The notes beneath the pieces are model-generated. The model saw nothing but the letters and a program-made list of their open reading frames with translations. It did no database searches and was not told the DNA's origin. DNA of 64,000 nucleotides from Sideroxydans sp. (GTDB taxonomy: Bacteria; Pseudomonadota; Gammaproteobacteria; Burkholderiales; Gallionellaceae), in contig JAQTTU010000001.1 in NCBI GenBank assembly GCA_028710605.1, positions 186,001 to 250,000 on the forward strand, given 5' to 3'. This document shows, one piece after another, positions 1-8,994 of the stretch. Within the stretch, counting starts at the first letter, position 1, and every line of letters starts with the position of its first letter. A program made the position numbers and the translations under genes.

Positions 1-754
1 AGTGATTGTGAATCGACTCGAAGTTCTCGGATTCGATGGTGTATGCCTCAATGCGTTCGTCGGCATTCAGCACGGCAGCCACGTCGCGCACCATGTCTTC
101 CACGAACTTGGGGTTGTCGTAGGCGTGTTCGGTGACGAACTTTTCGTCCGGGCGTTTGAGCAGGCCGTACAGTTCGCTGGAGGCCTGGTCTTCGGCGAAG
201 CGCACCACTTCCTCGATCCACACCGAGCTGCGCGTGCGCACGGTGAGGGTGACATGCGAGCGCTGGTTGTGCGCGCCACGATCGGAGATTTCCTTGGAGC
301 ACGGGCACAGGCTGGTGACCGGGATCTGCACGCGCATGGTGAAACGGTAAGTGCCCTCGACGATCTCGCCGATGAAGGTCACGTCGTAATCAAGCAGGCT
401 TTGCACACCGGAAATCGGCGCGGTCTTGTTGACGAAATAAGGGAAGGCCATTTCGATGTAGCCGGATTGCGCTTCCAGTTTTTCCACCATTTCGCGCAGG
501 ATGCTCTCGAACGACTCGACCGAAATCTCGCGCCCGTGCTGGTTGAGAATCTGCACGAAGCGCGACATGTGCGTGCCTTTGAAATTGTGCGGCAGATGCA
601 CGTACATGTTGAACGTGGCGATGGTGTGCTGCACGCCCACGCTTTGATCCTTGACCATGATCGGATGGCGGATGCTCTTGATGCCGACTTTGTTGATCGC
701 CAGGTGGCGGGTATCGGCACTGCTTTGTACGTCGGCGATAGGTTTAGGGCTCAT
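1..754 (-). CDS. folE2: GTP cyclohydrolase FolE2 (type IB), 3' end outside window
   Basis: Cytosolic enzyme that turns GTP into 7,8-dihydroneopterin triphosphate, the entry step of folate (and queuosine) synthesis. About 251 residues are visible and the frame runs off the left edge. The segment [17 protein letters not shown] is the family's metal-binding Cys and active-site region, and the visible end ESIHNH is the conserved C-terminal signature, so only some 10-20 residues should be missing. The start is ATG at 754 ([12 protein letters not shown]); the upstream Shine-Dalgarno is weak. It lies 69 bp downstream of dxs on the same strand and may be read from the dxs operon. FolE2 is the zinc-independent alternative to FolE; whether folE also exists cannot be seen here. 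Confidence 0.93.
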   Translation of the reverse strand, partial: MSPKPIADVQSSADTRHLAINKVGIKSIRHPIMVKDQSVGVQHTIATFNMYVHLPHNFKGTHMSRFVQILNQHGREISVESFESILREMVEKLEAQSGYIEMAFPYFVNKTAPISGVQSLLDYDVTFIGEIVEGTYRFTMRVQIPVTSLCPCSKEISDRGAHNQRSHVTLTVRTRSSVWIEEVVRFAEDQASSELYGLLKRPDEKFVTEHAYDNPKFVEDMVRDVAAVLNADERIEAYTIESENFESIHNH

Positions 755-800
755 GGCTATTTCTCTAATTTAAATTTTGTAGTGGAATTATATCCAATGT

Positions 801-817
801 CCGACAAATATTGTCGG
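801..817. other. Short perfect hairpin between dxs and folE2
   Basis: A 7-bp perfect stem (CCGACAA / TTGTCGG) with a 3-base loop lies just after the dxs stop codon and before folE2. There is no U tract on either side, so it is not a typical terminator. It could be an mRNA-processing or stability hairpin in a dxs-folE2 transcript; this is inference. Confidence 0.35.
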
Positions 818-823
818 GCAATA

Positions 824-2668
824 TTATTCCGCGATCTTTTCGCGGATGGCGCGGGCTATTCCCGCCGCATCCAGCCCGCAATCGGCCAGCATCTGCACGG
901 GGTCGCCCTGCTCCAGGAATTCGTCCGGCAAGCCCAGATGCATGATGCTCACAGTCACGCCGTGTTGCGCCAGACATTCCGCGACCGCGCTGCCCGCGCC
1001 GCCTTGCAGCGCGTTTTCTTCCACGGTGACCAGCAGCACGTGCTCGCGCGCCAGCTTCAGTACCAGTTCCTTATCCAGCGGTTTGACGAAGCGCATGTTG
1101 GCGACCGTGGCATCAATTTGCGCGGCGGCTTGCAACGCGGGCGCCAGCATGGAACCGAAAGCGAGGATGGCGACCTGCTTGCCTTCGCGGCACACCTCAC
1201 CTTTTCCGACCGGCAACGTATCCAGATTTTTTTGCACTTCCGCGCCGGGGCCGCAGCCGCGCGGATAACGCACCGCGCTGGGCGTGTCCAGACTGAACGC
1301 GGTGCTCAGCATCTGCCTGCATTCGTTCTCGTCGGCGGGGGTCATCACCGTCATGTTGGGGATGCTGCGCAGATAGGACAAATCGAAACTACCCGCATGC
1401 GTCGCGCCGTCCGCGCCGACCAGTCCGCCACGGTCGATGGCCAATACCACCGGCAGATTCTGGATGGCGATGTCGTGGATCAGTTGGTCGTAAGCGCGTT
1501 GCAGGAAGGTGGAGTAGATCGCCACCACCGGTTTGAAGCCGTCACAGGCCAAGCCCGCCGCGAAGGTGAGCGCGTGCTGTTCGGCGATGCCCACATCGAA
1601 ATAACGCTCGGGAAATTTCTCGGCGAACTCGACCATGCCCGAGCCTTCGCACATGGCGGGCGTGATACCGAGCAGCCGCGTGTCTGCCTCCGCCGCATCG
1701 CACAGCCAGTCGCCGAACACTTGCGTGTAACTCATTTTGCAATTGGCCGTCGGTTTGACTCCGTGGTCGGGATCGAATTTGCCCACGCCGTGATACAGCA
1801 CGCAATCGTCTTCGGCCTTGGCGTAGCCTTTGCCTTTCTGCGTGACGATGTGCAGGAACTGCGGGCCTTCCAACTTGCGGATGTTGCTTAAGGTATCGAC
1901 CAGCGTATCCAGATCGTGGCCGTCGATGGGGCCGATGTAGTTGAAGCCGAACTCCTCGAACATGGTGCCGGGGATAACCATGCCTTTGAGGTGTTCTTCG
2001 GTGCGCTTGGCGAACTCCAGCACCGGCGGCATACCCTTCAATACTTTCTCGCTGCCGCGCCGCATCGCCGCGTAGAAACGCCCGGACATCAGCTTGGCCA
2101 GATAATTGTTCAGCGCGCCGACAGGGCGCGAGATGGACATGTCGTTGTCGTTGAGGATGACCAGCAGATTGGCGTCCATCGCGCCCGCGTTGTTCAGCGC
2201 CTCGAACGCCATGCCGCCGGTCAGCGCGCCGTCGCCGATGATGGCCACCGCGCGCTCGTCCGTGCCGCGCAGTTTGGCGGCCACGGCCATGCCCAGCGCG
2301 GCGGAGATGGAGGTGCTGGAGTGTCCGGTGCCGAAAGCATCGTAGGAACTTTCATTGCGTTTGGGAAAGCCGGAAATGCCGCCCGCCATGCGCAAGCCGC
2401 TCATCGCTTCGCGCCGCCCGGTGAGAATTTTGTGCGAATAGGTCTGGTGGCCGACATCCCACACCAGCTTGTCCTGCGGTGTGTCGAACACGTAATGCAA
2501 GGCGATGGTGAGTTCCACCGTGCCGAGATTGGATGAAAGATGGCCGCCGGTTTTGCTCACCGATTCGATGAGAAACGCGCGCAACTCGTCCGCCAGTTGC
2601 GGCAGTTGGGCGCGCTCCAGTTGGCGCAGATCGTCGGGAGAGTTGATGGAATCCAGTATGGGCTGCAT
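824..2668 (-). CDS. dxs: 1-deoxy-D-xylulose-5-phosphate synthase
   Basis: Thiamine-diphosphate enzyme that condenses pyruvate and glyceraldehyde 3-phosphate to 1-deoxyxylulose 5-phosphate, the first step of the MEP isoprenoid pathway, which also feeds thiamine and pyridoxal synthesis. At 614 residues it has the usual family length. Visible motifs are GGHLSSNLG (about residues 41-49, active-site His), the ThDP/Mg site GDGALTGG (145-152) to NDN (173-175), and the transketolase-like glutamate in VGIAEQHA. Its ATG at 2668 overlaps the ispA stop by one base (TGATG), which indicates translational coupling. Together with ispA and xseB it forms the common proteobacterial xseB-ispA-dxs operon. Confidence 0.97.
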   Translation of the reverse strand: MQPILDSINSPDDLRQLERAQLPQLADELRAFLIESVSKTGGHLSSNLGTVELTIALHYVFDTPQDKLVWDVGHQTYSHKILTGRREAMSGLRMAGGISGFPKRNESSYDAFGTGHSSTSISAALGMAVAAKLRGTDERAVAIIGDGALTGGMAFEALNNAGAMDANLLVILNDNDMSISRPVGALNNYLAKLMSGRFYAAMRRGSEKVLKGMPPVLEFAKRTEEHLKGMVIPGTMFEEFGFNYIGPIDGHDLDTLVDTLSNIRKLEGPQFLHIVTQKGKGYAKAEDDCVLYHGVGKFDPDHGVKPTANCKMSYTQVFGDWLCDAAEADTRLLGITPAMCEGSGMVEFAEKFPERYFDVGIAEQHALTFAAGLACDGFKPVVAIYSTFLQRAYDQLIHDIAIQNLPVVLAIDRGGLVGADGATHAGSFDLSYLRSIPNMTVMTPADENECRQMLSTAFSLDTPSAVRYPRGCGPGAEVQKNLDTLPVGKGEVCREGKQVAILAFGSMLAPALQAAAQIDATVANMRFVKPLDKELVLKLAREHVLLVTVEENALQGGAGSAVAECLAQHGVTVSIMHLGLPDEFLEQGDPVQMLADCGLDAAGIARAIREKIAE

Positions 2669-3558
2669 CAGAATTTTCGCATCACGATGAAGTCGGCCAG
2701 TTCGCGCAGGCGTTGCGCCGGGACACCCAAATCCGCCAATGCTTCAAGCGCTTGCTGGTGCAGTTCAGCCGCCATTTTTTTTGCGGCTGAAACGCCGAGC
2801 AAACTGACATAAGTCGGCTTGTCGTTGTCGGCATCCTTGCCCGCCGTTTTGCCCAGCGTGGCGGTGTCGGCCTCGCTGTCGAGAATGTCGTCCACCACCT
2901 GAAAGGCCAACCCGATGCATTTGCCGTAACGGTCCAGCTGGTCGAACTGGGCTTGCGTCAGATGGCCGCAATGCGCGCCCAGCATGATGGCGCAGCGGAT
3001 CAGCGCGCCGGTTTTGTGGATGTGCATCTGCTCCAGTTCCGGCAGCGTGAGCTGTTTGCCCACGCTGTAAAGATCAATGGCCTGCCCGCCGCCCATGCCG
3101 CGCGAACCGCTGGCCACCGCCAGCAATCTGACCATCTGCAATTGCGTGGCGGCATCTTCGTTCAGCAAATGCTCGGACAATAACTGGAACGCCAGACTTT
3201 GCAGCGCGTCTCCCACCAGCAGCGCGGTGGCTTCGTCGTATTCCACGTGGCAAGTAGGTTTGCCGCGCCGCAACACGTCGTCGTCCATGCACGGCATGTC
3301 GTCGTGCACCAGCGAATAGGCGTGGATGATTTCCACGGCGGCGGCGGCGATTTCCACGCGCTCCTGCGGCGCACCCGCCAGTTCGCCCGCCGCAAAAGCC
3401 AGCAGCGGACGCACGCGCTTGCCGCCGTCCAGCACGCTGTAACGCATGGCGGCATGCAGGCGCTGCGGCATGATGTCCGGCTGCGGCAGCAGGCGCTTTA
3501 AAGTTTCTTCAAAACCGGATTGATGGGCGGAAGCCCAGGAAGAAAAATTCGACATCAT
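2668..3558 (-). CDS. ispA: (2E,6E)-farnesyl diphosphate synthase
   Basis: Cytosolic prenyltransferase that adds isopentenyl diphosphate to dimethylallyl and geranyl diphosphate to give farnesyl diphosphate, the precursor of quinone side chains, undecaprenol and hopanoids. The first aspartate-rich motif DDMPCMDDD is at residues 86-94 and the second, DDILDSEAD, is near residue 220. GGKRVRP (45-51) is the diphosphate-binding segment. The length of 296 is typical. Two consecutive ATGs (3558 and 3555) are possible starts, and both overlap or abut the xseB stop. It is followed by dxs with a one-base overlap, so one transcript covers the first and a later step of isoprenoid supply. Confidence 0.97.
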   Translation of the reverse strand: MMSNFSSWASAHQSGFEETLKRLLPQPDIMPQRLHAAMRYSVLDGGKRVRPLLAFAAGELAGAPQERVEIAAAAVEIIHAYSLVHDDMPCMDDDVLRRGKPTCHVEYDEATALLVGDALQSLAFQLLSEHLLNEDAATQLQMVRLLAVASGSRGMGGGQAIDLYSVGKQLTLPELEQMHIHKTGALIRCAIMLGAHCGHLTQAQFDQLDRYGKCIGLAFQVVDDILDSEADTATLGKTAGKDADNDKPTYVSLLGVSAAKKMAAELHQQALEALADLGVPAQRLRELADFIVMRKF

Positions 3559-3794
3559 CAGTTCGCTTCGTTGCTGGCGGAGAAATCCTTGAGCGCGCCG
3601 TCTTCCAGCACGCGCACTTGCTGCTGCGCATCGTCCAGACGGGAGCGGCAGAAAGCCAGCAGTTCGGCACCGCGTTTGTAGGCCGCCAGCGAGTCTTCCA
3701 GCGACAACTTGCCGGACTCCATGTCCGCCACCACTTGCTCCAGTTCTGCGGTCGCTGCTTCGAAACTCTGTGTCTTGCCGGATTTAGCCGCCAT
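3558..3794 (-). CDS. xseB: Exodeoxyribonuclease VII small subunit
   Basis: Small partner of XseA in exonuclease VII, which degrades single-stranded DNA. The protein of 78 residues begins MAAKSGKTQSFEAA and carries the family pattern ELEQVVADMESGKLSLEDSL followed by an amphipathic helix. I chose ATG 3794 because the frame upstream of it (17 further codons) is unconserved-looking and the 78-residue length fits XseB. The stop overlaps the ispA start. xseB at the head of ispA-dxs is the usual arrangement in Beta- and Gammaproteobacteria. xseA is not in the window. Confidence 0.94.
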   Translation of the reverse strand: MAAKSGKTQSFEAATAELEQVVADMESGKLSLEDSLAAYKRGAELLAFCRSRLDDAQQQVRVLEDGALKDFSASNEAN

Positions 3795-3939
3795 CTCGAT
3801 TCCCAATATGCCTCGGTTTCTGCGTGAGGGCGGCATTTTACCCAAGCACCCCGCACAGAGCCAATTATTATTGCCCCCCCATTCGATTTCGGGGACAATC
3901 CCTGCCCCGAAAAATGGTATTCACAAGGATAAAGTGGGT

Positions 3940-5043
3940 ATGTCTGAAATCGCCAAAACACCTCAAATCAATCCCGTTTCAGCGCAGCCGCCGCTGCGCT
4001 GGTATTTCGATCCGAAAGTGCTGGAGATCGAGCAGCGCGTGCTGCTGGATGCTGGACCGAAGTACGTCGGCCACGAATTGATGGTGCCCAATCTCGGCGA
4101 TTATCATGTGATCGAGTGGATGAACAAAGCCAAGATGCTGGTGCGCAACGAGGGCGGCGTAGAGTTGCTGTCCAACATCTGCCGCCACCGCCAGGCCACC
4201 ATGCTGGAAGGACGCGGCAATGCCAAAAACATCGTGTGCCCGCTGCACCGCTGGACTTACGAGAACAACGGCGAGCTGATCGGTGCGCCGCATTTTCCCG
4301 AAAATCCCTGCCTGCATTTGAACAAAACCCCGCTGCAAAATTGGCACGGCCTGCTGTTCGCCGGGCAGCGCGATGTCGCCAAAGACCTGACCAACATGCC
4401 CGCGTTCAAGGAGATCGACTTCTCCGGCTACATGCTGGATCGCGTGGAAGTGGACGAATACAACTTCAACTGGAAGACGTTCATCGAGGTCTATCAGGAG
4501 GACTACCACGTGGTGCCGTTCCACCCCGGCCTGGGACAACTGGTCAATTGCGACGAACTGAACTGGACCTTCGGCGAGAATTTCAGCGTGCAGACCGTCG
4601 GCCTCAACGACCCTAAACGCAAAGCGGGCAGCGCGGTGTACCAGCAATGGGCCGACCAGCTAATGAAATACCACAAGGGCGAGTTGCCGAAATACGGCGC
4701 GATCTGGCTGACCTATTACCCCAACATCACGGTCGAGTGGTATCCCAACACGCTGGTGGTGAGCACCGTCGTGCCGCGCGGCACCGATGCCTGCACCAAC
4801 ATCGTGGAGTTCTACTATCCCGAAGATATCGTGCTGTTCGAGCGCGATTACGTGGAAGCGGAAAAGAAGGCCTACCGCGAAACGGCGGTGGAGGACGACA
4901 TCATCTGCCTGCGCATGCACGAAGGCCGCCGCTCTTTGTACAAAGCGGGCACGGAAGAAGTCGGCCCCTACCAGTCGCCCACCGAAGACGGCATGCGCCA
5001 TTACCACGAATGGCTGCTGCGCAATTTGCAACCGCATCTCTGA
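3940..5043 (+). CDS. Rieske non-haem iron oxygenase, alpha-subunit type
   Basis: A 367-residue member of the ring-hydroxylating oxygenase alpha-subunit family. The Rieske [2Fe-2S] site is C81-x-H83 and C100-x2-H103. The mononuclear iron site is EDYHVVPFH (about 187-195, giving the 2-His-1-carboxylate set). The start ATG 3940 has AAGGA at 3925-3929. No beta subunit, ferredoxin or reductase gene is near, so it probably uses generic electron-transfer proteins. It is divergent from xseB-ispA-dxs. The substrate cannot be named from sequence. The neighbourhood hints at an isoprenoid-derived or lipid substrate, but this is only inference. Confidence 0.88.
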   Translation: MSEIAKTPQINPVSAQPPLRWYFDPKVLEIEQRVLLDAGPKYVGHELMVPNLGDYHVIEWMNKAKMLVRNEGGVELLSNICRHRQATMLEGRGNAKNIVCPLHRWTYENNGELIGAPHFPENPCLHLNKTPLQNWHGLLFAGQRDVAKDLTNMPAFKEIDFSGYMLDRVEVDEYNFNWKTFIEVYQEDYHVVPFHPGLGQLVNCDELNWTFGENFSVQTVGLNDPKRKAGSAVYQQWADQLMKYHKGELPKYGAIWLTYYPNITVEWYPNTLVVSTVVPRGTDACTNIVEFYYPEDIVLFERDYVEAEKKAYRETAVEDDIICLRMHEGRRSLYKAGTEEVGPYQSPTEDGMRHYHEWLLRNLQPHL

Positions 5044-5076
5044 TTTTGAACAGGAATAATTCATTGGCGGTTTTTC

Positions 5077-5127
5077 GTAGGAGCCAGCTTGCTGGCGAAT
5101 GCTATTCGCGGCTAAAGCCGCTCCTAC
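5077..5127. repeat. Family A palindromic repeat
   Basis: Imperfect palindrome with arms GTAGGAGC and GCTCCTAC enclosing two small hairpins (CCAGCTTGCTGG and CGGCTAAAGCCG). It fills most of the gap between the Rieske gene and the exporter gene. Related copies are at 8855, 12172, 23615 and 34231. Confidence 0.85.
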
Positions 5128-5139
5128 AATAAACCGGGC

Positions 5140-5994
5140 ATGGGCGCGCTGTGGATGCTGGTCGCCGGTCTGCTGTTCGCCGTGATGGGAATGTGCGTCA
5201 AGTTCGGCTCGCCGCATTTCTCCACCGCCGAACTGGTGTTCTACCGTTCCTGCTTCGGCCTGTTCATCGTGTATGCGATGCTGCATCGCCAGAAAGCCTC
5301 GCTCGCCACGCCGCACTGGCGCGGCCATTTGTGGCGCGGGCTGACCGGCACGGTCGCCATGATGCTGTTTTTCTACTGCATCGCCACGCTGCCGCTGGCC
5401 ACCGCGATCACGCTGAACTACACCTCCGCGCTGTTCCTCACCGTGCTCACCATCTTGGTCTATAAGGATCATTTCCACCTGCCGCTCACCGCCAGTCTGG
5501 CGCTGGGTTTCGTCGGCGTGGTGGTGCTGCTGCACCCCACGCTGGAACGCGAACAATTCGGTAGCGGTTTGATGGGATTGCTTTCCGGATTCCTCGCCGG
5601 TTTCGCCATCCTCAACGTGCGCCAGCTCGGCTTGCTGGGCGAACCGGCGGTGCGCGTGGTGTTCTATTTCAATCTGGTCGCCACGATCTTCAGCGGCCTC
5701 TGGATGTTGCAGGGCGAGATGCATGCCGTGGCGTTGCGCGACCTGCCCCTGCTGCTGGCGCTGGGCGCATCGGCCACCTTCGCCCAGCTCGCCATGACGC
5801 GCGCCTACCGCATCGGACAAACGCAAGTGGTCAGCGCGCTGTCCTACAGCACCATCGTATTTTCCGCCCTGTTTGGATTATTTTTCTGGCAGGAATTGCT
5901 TTCGCCCGGTTCGTGGCTGGGCATCGCGCTCATCATCGCCAGCGGCATGTTAAGCTTGCGTCTGGCTCCAACTCACACACAGGCACGCAAATGA
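5140..5994 (+). CDS. EamA/DMT-superfamily membrane transporter
   Basis: A 284-residue inner-membrane protein of the drug/metabolite transporter superfamily, built of two EamA repeats of about five helices each (roughly residues 1-135 and 145-280). Hydrophobic segments run through the whole length with short loops. The closing PxxWxG-like pattern of EamA repeats is recognisable as ELLSPGSWLG. The substrate is unknown; relatives export metabolites or amino acids. ATG 5140 (MGALWML) has no clear Shine-Dalgarno because the family A repeat sits immediately upstream. Its TGA overlaps the ATG of the next gene (ATGA), so the two are translationally coupled. Confidence 0.88.
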   Translation: MGALWMLVAGLLFAVMGMCVKFGSPHFSTAELVFYRSCFGLFIVYAMLHRQKASLATPHWRGHLWRGLTGTVAMMLFFYCIATLPLATAITLNYTSALFLTVLTILVYKDHFHLPLTASLALGFVGVVVLLHPTLEREQFGSGLMGLLSGFLAGFAILNVRQLGLLGEPAVRVVFYFNLVATIFSGLWMLQGEMHAVALRDLPLLLALGASATFAQLAMTRAYRIGQTQVVSALSYSTIVFSALFGLFFWQELLSPGSWLGIALIIASGMLSLRLAPTHTQARK

Positions 5995-6338
5995 TTACCA
6001 TCGAAGAAAACAACAACCTCGTCAACATCGCCGTGATGGGCGAATTCACCATCGCCGACTTCAAACAATTCGAGGAACACGCGCTGCACCATCTCGCCGC
6101 GCCCGGCACAGTGAACCTGCTGTTCGATCTGCGCGGCATGCTGGCCTACACCCCGGACGTGGCCTGGGAAGAACTAAAATTTTTCAGCCGCCAGCACAAC
6201 CACGACTTCAACAAAATCGCCGTCGTCACCGACGACCAGTGGATCACCTGGCAGGCATGGCTGTCGCGCCTGTTCGTGGATGCCGACATCCGCGCGTTCG
6301 GCGATTACAGCGAAGCGCAGGGCTGGGCGCAGGTTTAA
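5991..6338 (+). CDS. SpoIIAA-like (STAS/SEC14-fold) protein
   Basis: A 115-residue soluble protein beginning MITIEENNNLVNIAVMG that matches the pattern of the SpoIIAA-like family (formerly DUF3478). The features seen are an N-terminal beta strand, FTIADFKQFE, the central LLFDLRGM strand and a Trp-rich C-terminal part WITWQAWLSRLF. Such proteins have an anti-sigma-antagonist fold but usually lack the phosphorylated serine, and bind small lipophilic ligands in solved structures. The start overlaps the exporter stop by four bases. The function in this pair is unknown. Confidence 0.75.
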   Translation: MITIEENNNLVNIAVMGEFTIADFKQFEEHALHHLAAPGTVNLLFDLRGMLAYTPDVAWEELKFFSRQHNHDFNKIAVVTDDQWITWQAWLSRLFVDADIRAFGDYSEAQGWAQV

Positions 6339-6355
6339 TTTGAACAAAAGCTTTT

Positions 6356-6482
6356 GCCCGCAGATTACGCAGATTCCCGCAGATTAAAAAATGTAACTTT
6401 GGGTTGTTTATTCACCTATTGGGTGATGCGGCGCTCATCCGCAACCGACTGAAAATCTGCGTAATCTGTGTAATCTGCGGGA
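6356..6482. repeat. Family M long inverted repeat
   Basis: Two arms of about 30 bases of the type GCCCGCAGATTACACAGATT in opposite orientation (6356-6387 and 6453-6482) flank about 65 bp of non-repeated sequence. Other pairs lie at 10264-10346, 39982-40105 and 48411-48532. Confidence 0.85.
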
Positions 6483-6503
6483 AGAACTAAGGTTTTAAGA
6501 ATC

Positions 6504-6529
6504 AACCCGCTCTCGCGGGTTTTATTTTG
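6504..6529 (+). terminator. Rho-independent terminator after the SpoIIAA-like gene
   Basis: Stem AACCCGC / GCGGGTT with a TCTC loop followed by TTATTTTG. It lies downstream of the exporter/SpoIIAA-like pair on the plus strand, beyond the family M repeat. Confidence 0.8.
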
Positions 6530-6755
6530 CCTCTCTCTTCCGCACATTCCCTACCCCAATTCCATTGCAGTTTGATGACATCGCGCAGCGCTGTTGCGCA
6601 TTAGACACGCCCGCGTGAATTTTTTGTTACACGGCGGGAATTTCAAAATTCCGCGACAGAATCCGCCCCGAATTCTCGCTCAAGAGAATTTATTTGATTG
6701 CGTCGGCATGCTCGTTTGCCGGTGAAACCAACCTAAAAATTAAGGAGTTTGAAAG

Positions 6756-7853
6756 ATGCAAAAGAAACTGATCGCGCTGGCAATCGCTACCGCATTTTCC
6801 GCACCCGCGTTCGCCGACAACGCGAACTTCACTTTTTACGGCAAGGCCGACGTGTCATTTGACATGGTTTCCACCGGCGACGGCACAACGACCGCCAACG
6901 GCGCAACCGCCGTTTCCGGCATCAGCAAGCGCGTGGTGTCCAGCAACGTTTCCAAGTTCGGCTTCAAGGGTTCCGAAGATCTGGGCGATGGTCTGAACGC
7001 AGTGTGGCAGATCGAGCAACAAATCAACTTCGACGACGCGGCCAAGAACACCTTTGCCAGCCGCAACACCTTCGCCGGTTTGAAGAGCGACAGCTACGGC
7101 ACGGTGCTGTTCGGAATTCACGATACGCCCTACAAGATGGCCGTGCGCAGCCTGGACGTGTTCGGTGACGGCATCGCCGACAACCGCGCTTTGCTCGGCG
7201 CTCCGAAACCTGCGGCTTCCGCCGCAGGTTTCGAACTGCGTCCTACCGATGTGCTGGCCTACGTCAGCCCGGCGTTTTCCGGCATCACTGCCGCAATCGC
7301 CACGGTCAATCTGAAAGAAGCCAACACCGACAGCACGCAAAAGGATGGCAGCGCGTTCAGTCTGGCTTTGATGTATAGCGGCGCGCCGTTCTACGGTTCT
7401 TTCGGTTATGAGTCACACAAACTGGAATACGTGGCTGCCGGCGACAAGGAATCCGCCACCCGTTTCGGCTTCGGCTACACCCAGGACGAATTGAGCGTGG
7501 GCGCGGTGTATGAAAAAACCACCGACACACTGGGAGCCGCCAATGCCGACAAGTACGGCCACAGCGCGTTTTATCTGGGTGCCAAGTACAAGATGGGCAA
7601 CGATGCGGTCAAGGTGGCGTTCGGCAGCGCGGGCAAACTGGCTTCCGTGGCAGACAGCAAAGCTTCGCAATTCTCCCTCGGCTACGACCACGGCCTGAGC
7701 AAGCGCACCAAGGTATATGCTGTTTACACCAAGCTTTCCAACGGCAAAGGCATCAACTACGCTTTCTCGCAAAACTCCGGCGCAGCCAGCACCACCTCCG
7801 GCTATGGCACATCGCCTTCCGCCTTCTCGCTGGGCATGCAAACCACTTTCTAA
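6756..7853 (+). CDS. Gram-negative outer-membrane porin
   Basis: A 365-residue general porin of the betaproteobacterial Porin_4 type. Residues 1-20 (ending APAFA) are a signal peptide. The mature part starts DNANFTFYGKADVSFD, typical of the first strand of a 16-stranded trimeric porin, and SKFGFKGSEDLGDGLNAVWQIEQ is a family hallmark. The chain ends in Phe (MQTTF), the signal recognised by the BAM complex. AAGGAG at 6742-6747 precedes ATG 6756. It is monocistronic, with terminators on both sides. Lysine and valine codons look like those of a highly expressed gene. Confidence 0.93.
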   Translation: MQKKLIALAIATAFSAPAFADNANFTFYGKADVSFDMVSTGDGTTTANGATAVSGISKRVVSSNVSKFGFKGSEDLGDGLNAVWQIEQQINFDDAAKNTFASRNTFAGLKSDSYGTVLFGIHDTPYKMAVRSLDVFGDGIADNRALLGAPKPAASAAGFELRPTDVLAYVSPAFSGITAAIATVNLKEANTDSTQKDGSAFSLALMYSGAPFYGSFGYESHKLEYVAAGDKESATRFGFGYTQDELSVGAVYEKTTDTLGAANADKYGHSAFYLGAKYKMGNDAVKVAFGSAGKLASVADSKASQFSLGYDHGLSKRTKVYAVYTKLSNGKGINYAFSQNSGAASTTSGYGTSPSAFSLGMQTTF

Positions 7854-7892
7854 TTCGGAAGGTGAGCACCGCGCTCACACGGTTTGTTTGAC

Positions 7893-7926
7893 GAAAAAAA
7901 CGGGCATCTTCGGATGCCCGTTTCAA
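7893..7926. terminator. Bidirectional terminator between porin and trpC
   Basis: Perfect stem CGGGCATC / GATGCCCG with a TTCG loop. A run of seven A lies on the left and TTTCAATTT on the right, so it can act for the porin (plus) and for trpC (minus). Confidence 0.85.
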
Positions 7927-7946
7927 TTTCCGATAACCTGCTTTAC

Positions 7947-7992
7947 GTAGGTCGGGCTTCAGCCTGACATGTCGGGTTGAAACCCGACCTAC
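7947..7992. repeat. Family C palindromic repeat touching the trpC stop
   Basis: Arms GTAGGTCGGG and CCCGACCTAC with internal hairpins. Read on the minus strand, its first TAG is the trpC stop codon. Other copies are at 41434 and 49970. Confidence 0.85.
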
Positions 7993-8780
7993 ATGAAAAA
8001 CACGCGCGCCAGCTCGACTCCGGGATCGTCGGCGCGCATGAATGCTTCGCCGACCAGAAATGAATGCACTTGATGGCTGCGCATCAGCTTCACATCATCC
8101 GATGTAAAGATGCCGCTCTCGGTGACGACGATGCGGTCGTGCGGGATGCCGGGCAGCAGGTCTAGCGTGTTTTGCAGGGTCACCTCGAAGGTGCGCAGGT
8201 TGCGGTTGTTGATGCCGATCAGCGGCGTGGCGAGTTGCAGTGCGACTTCCAGTTCTTTGGCATCGTGCACTTCCACCAGCACCGCCATGCCCAGCTTGTG
8301 CGCCAGCTTTTCCAGTGTCTTCATCTGGTTCAAAGTCAACGCCGCAGCGATCAGCAAAATAGCATCCGCCCCCATCGCCCGTGCCTGATAAATCTGGTGT
8401 TCATGCACCATGAAATCCTTGCGCAGCACCGGCAGCTCGCAGGCCGCGCGCGCCTGTTTCAAATATTCCGCGCTGCCCTGAAAAAATTGCTCGTCGGTCA
8501 GCACCGACAAACAGGCCGCGCCATGCTGAGCGTAACTGGCGGCGATTTCAGCCGGATGAAAATCGGCGCGGATGACCCCTTTGCTGGGGCTGGCTTTTTT
8601 GATTTCGGCGATCACGGCGGAGTGTCCGGCGGCGATCTTGTCGCGTATCGCGCCGACGAAATCGCGCGCCGGTGCGGCCTGCTCGGCCTCGGCGCGAATG
8701 ACCGGCAACGGCTTGGCGGACAGTGCGGCGGCGACTTCCTGACTTTTCACCGCGAGAATTTTATTGAGGATGTCGGACAT
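7989..8780 (-). CDS. trpC: Indole-3-glycerol phosphate synthase
   Basis: Cytosolic TIM-barrel enzyme of tryptophan synthesis that converts carboxyphenylamino-deoxyribulose phosphate to indole-3-glycerol phosphate. The 263 residues include the active-site strands [13 protein letters not shown] (catalytic Lys region), VLRKDF (second catalytic Lys), INNRNLRTF and VTESGI. It begins [12 protein letters not shown], normal for the single-function bacterial enzyme. Unlike many relatives it is not preceded by trpG/trpD; upstream there are only repeats and the divergent proA. Its stop codon TAG is contributed by a family C palindrome. Confidence 0.97.
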   Translation of the reverse strand: MSDILNKILAVKSQEVAAALSAKPLPVIRAEAEQAAPARDFVGAIRDKIAAGHSAVIAEIKKASPSKGVIRADFHPAEIAASYAQHGAACLSVLTDEQFFQGSAEYLKQARAACELPVLRKDFMVHEHQIYQARAMGADAILLIAAALTLNQMKTLEKLAHKLGMAVLVEVHDAKELEVALQLATPLIGINNRNLRTFEVTLQNTLDLLPGIPHDRIVVTESGIFTSDDVKLMRSHQVHSFLVGEAFMRADDPGVELARVFFM

Positions 8781-8789
8781 TTTTTCGTC

Positions 8790-8809
8790 ATTCCCGCGAA
8801 AGCGGGAAT
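8790..8809. repeat. 20-bp dRS3-like palindrome
   Basis: ATTCCCGCGAAAGCGGGAAT, an ATTCCC-N8-GGGAAT palindrome identical in form to the dRS3 repeats known from Neisseria. It lies right upstream of trpC. Confidence 0.75.
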
Positions 8810-8854
8810 CCAGTTATTCAAAAAGCCCACGCAGTGGGACAACGCCTCGGTTAT

Positions 8855-8913
8855 GTAGGAGCGAGCTTGCTCGCGAATATTACGGGGAAATTCGCCAGCA
8901 AGCTGGCTCCTAC
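8855..8913. repeat. Family A palindromic repeat
   Basis: Arms GTAGGAGCGAGCTTGCTCGC and the complement of GTAGGAGCCAGCTTGCTGGC flank a short AT-rich centre, between the divergent trpC and proA. Confidence 0.85.
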
Positions 8914-8994
8914 ACACGATACAAAACCAAGGAGCGCATTCTAGCGCAAGCGCAATGCTAAAATGCCCGTCGATTCCAAACATTGAGGTGTGCG

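Larger units (their letters stand above)
6339..6755. other. 417-bp intergenic region upstream of the porin
   Basis: This holds a family M inverted repeat (6356-6482) and an intrinsic terminator (6504-6529). About 225 bp then remain before the porin ATG, which must contain the porin promoter. I see no confident sigma-70 boxes. The segment TTTCAAAATTCCGC near 6645-6658 is palindrome-like (GGAATTTCAAAATTCC), and could be a regulator site. Confidence 0.5.

Noticed and set aside
2-1891. A 629-codon open frame on the plus strand opposite folE2 and dxs
   Set aside because: It is the antisense of two unmistakable genes. The translation is His/Arg/Ala/Val-rich with no domain, typical of a GC-rich shadow.
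4660-5826. A 388-codon open frame on the minus strand spanning the Rieske and exporter genes
   Set aside because: It crosses a gene border and a palindrome, and its translation is Gln/His/Arg-rich shadow sequence.
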